NCBI GenBank assembly: GCA_963764695.1
Contig: CAVXTW010000017.1
Location: 124,001-188,000 of the forward strand
DNA length: 64,000 bases
Direction of reading: 5' to 3'
DNA from: DATFRY01 sp963764695
Lineage (GTDB): Bacteria > Myxococcota_A > Polyangia > Haliangiales > Haliangiaceae
Shown: piece by piece, positions 56,614 through 64,000 of the stretch
How the letters are laid out: each line of letters begins with the position of its first letter
Numbering within the stretch: the stretch's first letter is position 1
The notes under the pieces: model-generated
Databases searched by the model: none
What the model saw: the letters and a program-made list of their open reading frames with translations, nothing else
What the model was told of the DNA's origin: nothing
Program-made: the position numbers and the translations under genes

Positions 56614-59600
56614 GTGCGCGACAGGCCCGGCCGGGACAGGGACGAACAGCCGGCGAAGGAGCCGAAGGACACGAGCCCGGACGGACTCTCCCCGATGGCC
56701 GACGCGGCGGCGAACCCGATGTTCGAGTCGACCGCGCCGTTCGCCATCGAGCCGGGGCTCGAGAGCGTTGTCGGCGCCCAGATCGGTCGCTACACGATCC
56801 GCAACATCGTCGCGTTCGGCGGCATGGGCCTGGTGGTGGCGGCGCACGACGCGGAGCTGGGCCGCCACGTCGCGATCAAGCTGGTCTCCAGCGACAGCGG
56901 CCAGGCGCGCCGGCGGCTGGTCCGCGAGGCGCAGGCGATGGCCCAGCTGTCGCATCCGAACGTGGTCACCGTCCACGAGGTGATCTGGTTCGGCGCTCGC
57001 GCCGGCATCGTGATGGAGCTCGTCGACGGCGAGAACCTGGCCACCTGGCGAGAGTCGAAGCCGCGCACGTGGCGCGAGATCGTGGCGGCCTACACGCAGG
57101 CGGCGCACGGACTGGCCGCCGCGCACCGCGCCGGCCTGGTGCACCGCGACTTCAAGCCGTCCAACGCGCTCATCAATCGCGACGGCGTCGTGCGCGTCAC
57201 CGACTTCGGGCTGGTGCGCGCCGCGAAGGGCTCGGCGGTCGAGTCGAGTGCCGAGGCGTCCGCGACCGAGCCGGCAGCGAAGCCGGCCGCGGTGGCGGCA
57301 GCGGAGCCATCGACGTCGCCGGCGACGACGCCGTCGCCGAGCGGCGCGGAGCTGCCCGGTGGGGAGGCGGCTGGCCTGGGCGCCCTCCACATCACGCTGA
57401 CCCAGACCGGCGCCATGATGGGCACGCCCGCCTTCATGGCGCCCGAGCAGCACGCCGGCGGCGACGTGGACGCGCGCTCCGATCAGTGGGCGCTGGGCTG
57501 TTCGCTGTACAGCGCGCTCTATGGCCAGCGTCCGTTCGCCGGCACCACGCACACCGAGCTTGCGGCCTCGGTCCAGGCCGGCGCGATCCGCCCGGAGCCG
57601 GCCGACACGTCGGTGCCGCGCCCGATCCGCGCCGCGATCCGCCGCGCCCTCGCGCTCGATCCGGCCGATCGCTTCGAGTCGGTCGATGCGCTGATCGACG
57701 CGCTGACGCCGCGGCGACCGGTGTGGCTGCTCGCCGCCGGCGGTGCGGCCGCCGTCGTCGCCGTCATCGCGGCGGCTGTCGTGCTCGGACGCGGCGAGGG
57801 GCCGACCTGCACCGGCCTGGACGCGCCGATCGACGCGGTGTGGAACCAGGCCCGCTCGAGCGCGCTGCGCTCCCGCTTCGCCGCGGTAGGCGGCTTCGGC
57901 GACGACAGCGCACCCGATCGCGTGGTGTCGGAGCTGGATCGCTACAGCGTGGGCTGGATCGGGGCGCGCCGGCGCGCGTGCGAGGAGGGCCGCCAGGGGG
58001 CCGGCTCACCGGTCCTGCTCGATCGCCGGATGCGTTGCCTCGATCAGCGCCTGGTCGAGGTGAAGGCGGTGCTCGACGCGCTGGCCGCCGGCGATGCCGC
58101 CGTGGCGCGCAGCGCCGGCGCCGCGGTCGATCAGCTGCACCCGGTCGACGAGTGCGCCGATCCGCGCGAGCCGGTGCCGCGGCCGGTGGGAGCGAAAGTG
58201 CGCGCGGAGATCACGGCGGCCGAGGAGAAGCTGGCCCGCGCCTCCGCCTTCCATGCGCTCGGCCAGTGCGATCGCGCGCTGCCGCTGGCCCAGGAGGCGG
58301 CCGGCGTGGCCGAGCGGGTCGCGTGGGCGCCGCTCCTGGCCCGCGCGCTGCTGCTGCGCGGCGTCTGCGAGCACCGCCAGGACCACTACGACAAGTCGGT
58401 GGCCACGCTCGATCGCGCGGCGACAGCGGCGGCCCAGGCCCAGGACGACGCGCTCATCGCCGAGGCGCTGTCCACGCGCTTCTACGTGATGGGCGAGCGA
58501 CTGGGCCGGCCGGCCGACGCCATGGCGGGGCGGCGCTTCATCGAGCTGGCGCTCGAGCGGGCCGGTCAGCCGAAGCGGCAGCGCGCGCTGTGGCAGCACA
58601 CCCTGGCGGTCGTGCTGCTCGGCCAGGGCAAGACCGACGAGGCGCTGGCGGCGCAGCAGCAGGCGACCGCGACCTGGCGGCAGCTGGTGCCGGCCGGCCA
58701 TACGGATCTGATCGACTCGCTGCAGACCCAGGCCAACATCCACAGCGCGCGCGGCGAGTGGGACGCGTCGGCAAAGCTGCTCGACGAGGCGATGGCGTCG
58801 GAGGTCGCGGCCAGCGGTCCCGACCATCCGCGCGTCGCCGTCGTCCTCACCAACGTCGGGCTGCTTCGCGTGCTGCAGGGCGACGTGCCGGGCGCGGTGG
58901 AGAAGTGGGAGCGGGCCCTCGCCATCCAGCGGCGCAACAAGATCGCCGACTGGATCGCGGCCTACAACGTCGGGTTCGCGCGGACCACGCTGGGCCGCTG
59001 GAGCGACGGTCACCGCGAGCTGTCGGCCGCACTGGCGTCGGCCGGGTCGGTGGCGCCTGGAGAGACGCGCCCGGTCGCGTGGACTGCCGCCGCCGTCGGC
59101 AACACGCTGACCTCGCTGGGCCGGCTCGACGAGGCCCAGGCGACGCTGGCGCGCGCGGTGTCGGCGGCGCGCGCGGCCGGCGACATGGTTGTCGGCGAGG
59201 CGCTGGCCTACACGGCGAACCTCGCCCTGGTGCGCGGCGATGTGGCCGCGGCGAGGACGCACCTGGCCGAGGCGGAGAAGCTGGCGCCGGAGAAGAGCCC
59301 GTTCATGGCCGTCGTGCGCGCCGATCTGGTCCGCGCCGAGAAGGGCTGTGCCGAGGGGCGGCGCGCCTACGAGGCGGCGCTGGCCGCGTGCAAGCCTGAC
59401 TCGCTTGCCGAGAAGACCGCGGCCACCACCGGGCTGGCCGAGTGCCTGATCGATGCGGGGGACGCCGCGGCGGCGGTCGCGACCATCGAGCCGCGCGTGG
59501 CCTGGCTCGACCAGGTCGGCGCCGATCCGGGCGCGGCGGCGCGGGCCCGCTTCGCCCTGGCCCGCGCCCTGGTCGCCGCGCGCGGCGATCGCGAGCGCGC

Positions 59601-59703
59601 CCTCGCCCTCGCGGAGTCCGCGCGAGCCGGCTTCGCCACCCTGGACGCCTGGGGGCAGAAGCGCGCCGCCGACGTGACCCGCTGGGTCGCCCGCCAGCGC
59701 TAG
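56614..59703 (+). CDS. Ser/Thr protein kinase with TPR sensor part and long activation-loop insert
   Basis: 1029 residues from a GTG at 56614; Met28 is an alternative. Kinase in ~57-365: glycine loop VAFGGMGLVV (first Gly replaced by Ala), Lys89, HRDFKPSNALI (Asp179), DFG 197-199, APE 276-278. Between DFG and APE lies a ~55-residue Ala/Pro/Ser/Glu-rich insert (204-259) not present in the other two kinases here. One transmembrane helix (about 370-394), then ~630 residues of helical repeats with TPR signatures (AQDDALIAEALSTRFYVM, LLDEAMASEVAASGPDHPRVA, VEKWERALAIQRRN). This is the PknK/SpkF-like layout seen in myxobacteria, with the TPR part outside the membrane. Confidence 0.9.
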   Translation: MRDRPGRDRDEQPAKEPKDTSPDGLSPMADAAANPMFESTAPFAIEPGLESVVGAQIGRYTIRNIVAFGGMGLVVAAHDAELGRHVAIKLVSSDSGQARRRLVREAQAMAQLSHPNVVTVHEVIWFGARAGIVMELVDGENLATWRESKPRTWREIVAAYTQAAHGLAAAHRAGLVHRDFKPSNALINRDGVVRVTDFGLVRAAKGSAVESSAEASATEPAAKPAAVAAAEPSTSPATTPSPSGAELPGGEAAGLGALHITLTQTGAMMGTPAFMAPEQHAGGDVDARSDQWALGCSLYSALYGQRPFAGTTHTELAASVQAGAIRPEPADTSVPRPIRAAIRRALALDPADRFESVDALIDALTPRRPVWLLAAGGAAAVVAVIAAAVVLGRGEGPTCTGLDAPIDAVWNQARSSALRSRFAAVGGFGDDSAPDRVVSELDRYSVGWIGARRRACEEGRQGAGSPVLLDRRMRCLDQRLVEVKAVLDALAAGDAAVARSAGAAVDQLHPVDECADPREPVPRPVGAKVRAEITAAEEKLARASAFHALGQCDRALPLAQEAAGVAERVAWAPLLARALLLRGVCEHRQDHYDKSVATLDRAATAAAQAQDDALIAEALSTRFYVMGERLGRPADAMAGRRFIELALERAGQPKRQRALWQHTLAVVLLGQGKTDEALAAQQQATATWRQLVPAGHTDLIDSLQTQANIHSARGEWDASAKLLDEAMASEVAASGPDHPRVAVVLTNVGLLRVLQGDVPGAVEKWERALAIQRRNKIADWIAAYNVGFARTTLGRWSDGHRELSAALASAGSVAPGETRPVAWTAAAVGNTLTSLGRLDEAQATLARAVSAARAAGDMVVGEALAYTANLALVRGDVAAARTHLAEAEKLAPEKSPFMAVVRADLVRAEKGCAEGRRAYEAALAACKPDSLAEKTAATTGLAECLIDAGDAAAAVATIEPRVAWLDQVGADPGAAARARFALARALVAARGDRERALALAESARAGFATLDAWGQKRAADVTRWVARQR

Positions 59704-59765
59704 GCCGGTCGGGGGCGGACGGCAAAGCCGCCCCGTCGCGGCCGGGCATGTGCTACGAGTGGCGC

Positions 59766-61985
<2,220 letters not shown>

Positions 61986-61992
61986 GGCTGTT

Positions 61993-62406
61993 CTAGCGAC
62001 GAGACGCGAACGCGCGGATGATCAGGTAGTAGAGCAGGCCGGCCGGTCCGACGAGGAAGGTCATGGCCAGGCCCGGCACCACGAGCAGGTGGCGGATGCC
62101 GCGCTCCTGGGCGTCGCGCACCTGCCAGCCGCCGATGAAGAGATCGAAGGCGAGGTAGTGGGTCCACCCGGCCAGAAGCGCATGCGGATCGGCGAACAGC
62201 GTGCGCACGTCCGCGAGGGAGGAGAAGCCGCCGTCGCTGCCCGGCAGGCTCACCGCCAGCAGCGCCACGTAGACGATCGCGAGCAGCGCCGGCATGGCGA
62301 TGGGCAGGACCGTCGAGGCCCAGCGCTGGCGCGGCAGGAACACCAGCGGCAGCCAGGCGGCCAGGGTCGCCATGTTCAGGATCTGGAAGAGCACCTCGGG
62401 CGTCAT
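61993..62406 (-). CDS. ABA4-like (DUF4281) membrane protein
   Basis: 137 residues, ATG 62406 overlapping the upstream stop (ATGA). Four transmembrane helices. The family pattern is strong: GGFSSLADVRTLFADPHALLAGWTHYLAFDLFIGGWQVRDAQERGI, then a final helix. Plant ABA4 is linked to neoxanthin synthesis, while most bacterial members have no known activity. Here it is the second gene of an operon with 62403-63395 under likely TetR control. Confidence 0.85.
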   Translation of the reverse strand: MTPEVLFQILNMATLAAWLPLVFLPRQRWASTVLPIAMPALLAIVYVALLAVSLPGSDGGFSSLADVRTLFADPHALLAGWTHYLAFDLFIGGWQVRDAQERGIRHLLVVPGLAMTFLVGPAGLLYYLIIRAFASRR

Positions 62407-63395
62407 GCGGTCATCTCCTTGGGGCCATCGTGCGGCCCCGGTCGCGAGCCGGCAGCGATGACGCCGAAGGCGATCAGCGTCGACACCGCCCAGATTGCCA
62501 GCGAGGCGAGGGCCGTGCCATCGGGCGCCGCGAGGCTGGAGCCCCGCAACGCCTGCAACAGTAACAGGACGAACAGTGCAGCGTAGCTCGCCGTGCCGAT
62601 CAGCACGGCCCGCACGCGGACGGCCTCGGGCCGGCGCCATCGCCGCAGAGCCAGCGCGAGCAGGGCGAGTGCCTGCAGCGCGTGCAGGCCGATGAAGTGA
62701 GGCACGCGCACGTCGCCGTGCTCGCGGCTCCATCCGGTCACCGGCAGGCCGGGGCCGCCGTCCGGGGCGCCGACAGTGTGAGCGCCGATGATTGTCACGG
62801 GCGCTCCGGCGCGGAGCTCCTCCAGCTGGGCCGGCGTGGGGCGCGTCATCAGCGGGCCGGTCATGGCGCCGACGATCGTGAGGGTCATGCCGAAGCGCAG
62901 GGCCCAGCCCAGAGCCCTGTCGTTGAAGCGCTGCCGCCACAGTGCCACCGCCACCGCCACGCTCACCAGCGTCTGCAGGACGATCGCGGCGCCCATGATG
63001 ATGAACAGCGTGCTGTCGAGCGGCGTGGCGTTGTTGAAGTGGCTGGTGGTGCCGCGCCAGGCCTGGACATCGATGATGGCGACCTCCAGGACGAACACGA
63101 TCGCGGTGGCCCAGCCCACGACGCGGCGGACGCGCGGGCGGTCCGACAGGTACGTGAAGACCCACGCCAGCGTCATGCTGTAGACGGCGGTCGAGACCGC
63201 GAACTTGAACGGCTTGAGCCACGCGGGCGCGCCGGTGATGACGCGCGGGTCCACCAGCATGCCGACAAGGGACGCGACGGCCGCGGCGATCATCAGCAGG
63301 CCGACCGCGGTGAGCGGCGGGCTGGCCTGCCACAGCCGGGCGAGCAGTGCGCGGGCTGGTGAGGGAGACCTGTCGGGACGGGGTGACGGTTCCAT
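62403..63395 (-). CDS. Multi-pass membrane protein, TetR-controlled operon
   Basis: 330 residues from ATG 63395 (GGAG seven bases upstream). About eight transmembrane helices: two near the N-terminus, a cluster with TAVYSMTLAWVFTYL, AIVFVLEVAIIDVQA, LFIIMGAAIVLQTLVSVAVAVAL and GLHALQALALLALAL. Conserved-looking polar spots are WRGTTSHFNNATPLD and RVPHFIGLHALQ, which place histidines near the membrane surface and could bind metal or heme. I know no function. Divergent from the TetR gene across an 86-bp spacer with two operator copies. Confidence 0.75.
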   Translation of the reverse strand: MEPSPRPDRSPSPARALLARLWQASPPLTAVGLLMIAAAVASLVGMLVDPRVITGAPAWLKPFKFAVSTAVYSMTLAWVFTYLSDRPRVRRVVGWATAIVFVLEVAIIDVQAWRGTTSHFNNATPLDSTLFIIMGAAIVLQTLVSVAVAVALWRQRFNDRALGWALRFGMTLTIVGAMTGPLMTRPTPAQLEELRAGAPVTIIGAHTVGAPDGGPGLPVTGWSREHGDVRVPHFIGLHALQALALLALALRRWRRPEAVRVRAVLIGTASYAALFVLLLLQALRGSSLAAPDGTALASLAIWAVSTLIAFGVIAAGSRPGPHDGPKEMTA

Positions 63396-63410
63396 GGCTG
63401 ACTCCTTCGA

Positions 63411-63427
63411 TGTTGCCATCGTCAACA
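63411..63427. promoter_or_regulatory. TetR operator copy 1
   Basis: TGTTGCC-atc-GTCAACA: a 17-bp dyad with one mismatch, 15 bp from the start of the membrane-protein gene. Its sequence matches copy 2 (63442-63458), which is perfect. Confidence 0.65.
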
Positions 63428-63441
63428 TAGGTAGCGCGCGA

Positions 63442-63458
63442 TGTTGACGCTGTCAACA
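63442..63458. promoter_or_regulatory. TetR operator copy 2
   Basis: TGTTGAC-gct-GTCAACA: a perfect 17-bp palindrome 23 bp before the TetR start. Centre-to-centre distance to copy 1 is 31 bp, about three helical turns, so two repressor dimers would bind on the same face of the DNA and could control both divergent promoters. The two copies are the only such motif seen in the spacer. Confidence 0.7.
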
Positions 63459-63481
63459 CCCGGCTCTAGAATGAGCGGACA

Positions 63482-64000
63482 ATGGCGCGAGCGAAGTCAC
63501 CGTCCAGGAAGCCCCGGCGCAGCTATCACCACGGAAACCTTCGCCGGGCCCTCCTCGACGAGGCGCTCGCCACCATTCGTGCCGAGGGCGTCGAGGGCCT
63601 CACCCTGCGCGAGATCGGCGCGCGGCTGGGCGTCTCGCGCACCGCGCTTTACCGGCACTTCGCCGACAAGGGGGCGCTGCTCGAGGCGGTCGCGACCGAG
63701 GGTTTCCGCACCCTGCGCGTGAAGCTTGTCGCCGCGTGGGAAGAGGGCCGCGGCCGCCCGGGATTCGACGCCATGGGAGTGGCCTACGTCCGCTTCGCCG
63801 TGGCCAACCCGTCTCACTACCGCGTCATGTTCGGCGGGTTCCTCGACGGCGAGGACCGCCAGACCGAGCTGGCCACCGAGGGGGCGGGCGCCTTCCAGGC
63901 GCTGGTCGACGCGCTCGCCGCGCTCCAGCAAGCAGGCCTCGTGCGCGGTGACGACGTCGTGACCATGGCGAGCTTCGTCTGGTCCGTCGTGCACGGCGTC
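63482..64000 (+). CDS. TetR-family regulator (C-terminus off the window)
   Basis: 173 residues visible from ATG 63482, open at the right edge. After a basic start (KPRRSYHHGNLRRALLDEAL) the helix-turn-helix reads LTLREIGARLGVSRTALYRHFADKGALL, which is of the WHG-domain TetR type. The ligand domain includes VAYVRFAVANPSHYRVMF and SFVWSVVHGV, the latter being the W-H-G motif. Adjacent 17-bp palindromes and the divergent membrane operon suggest it represses both itself and that operon. Confidence 0.9.
   Translation, partial: MARAKSPSRKPRRSYHHGNLRRALLDEALATIRAEGVEGLTLREIGARLGVSRTALYRHFADKGALLEAVATEGFRTLRVKLVAAWEEGRGRPGFDAMGVAYVRFAVANPSHYRVMFGGFLDGEDRQTELATEGAGAFQALVDALAALQQAGLVRGDDVVTMASFVWSVVHGV

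Overview
The window is very GC-rich, gene-dense chromosomal DNA, most likely from a myxobacterium (phylum Myxococcota, perhaps Polyangia/Haliangiales-like). That is an inference. It rests on three large membrane-anchored Ser/Thr protein kinases, a DUF2378/TIGR02265-type protein (a family largely confined to myxobacteria), many lipoproteins with Asp/Gly-rich linkers, GTG/TTG starts, and Leu dehydrogenase, acyl-CoA carboxylase and TonB systems. I see no rRNA, tRNA, CRISPR array, integrase, transposase or prophage gene.

Layout. 1-2.7 kb: a truncated Tat-exported protein and two small look-alike proteins around a secreted protein. 2.8-6.3 kb: a translationally coupled sulfate-activation operon cysC-cysD-cysNC. 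6.7-12.8 kb: envelope proteins, an MscS channel, a D-Ala-D-Ala ligase-like ATP-grasp enzyme and a Ser/Thr kinase. 13.1-16.1 kb: a Gly-rich lipoprotein, leucine dehydrogenase and an outer-membrane protein. 16.3-22.9 kb: a tight five-gene minus-strand operon of exported proteins with DNA-handling domains (SNase+OB lipoprotein, triple lamin-tail-domain lipoprotein, SNase lipoprotein, HhH-domain beta-barrel, anchored protein). This is the most unusual region. 23-30.6 kb: lipoproteins, an FAD oxidoreductase, a 216-bp imperfect inverted-repeat element, a TPR lipoprotein, an acyl-CoA carboxylase beta subunit, a DUF2378-like protein and a serine hydrolase. 30.7-36.1 kb: a second kinase, an M20 peptidase, a ComEA-like DNA-binding protein, and a glutathione pair (YfcF-like GST and glyoxalase I).

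36.1-42.9 kb: an ECF sigma/anti-sigma/Spy-like operon followed by a probably frameshifted small gene, then a MacAB-TolC-type exporter divergent from a TetR gene that has a palindromic operator at its start codon. 43.6-49.9 kb: exbB-exbD-tonB-lipoprotein-TonB-dependent receptor-outer-membrane protein, with overlapping starts and stops. The receptor carries its own TonB-like domain. 50-56.5 kb: Lon, a LytTR/LytS-type two-component pair, CorA and a Cys-rich lipoprotein. 56.6-64 kb: a TPR-bearing kinase with an unusually long activation-loop insert, a YgiQ radical SAM protein, and a two-gene membrane operon (including an ABA4-like protein) divergent from a TetR gene cut by the window end, with two copies of a 17-bp palindrome between them.

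Several units look like coherent functional modules: PAPS synthesis, envelope-stress sensing, drug/peptide export, energised outer-membrane uptake, and a putative cell-surface nuclease/DNA-binding complex. Long opposite-strand open frames are common here because of the base composition. I treated them as shadows unless the protein itself looked real.
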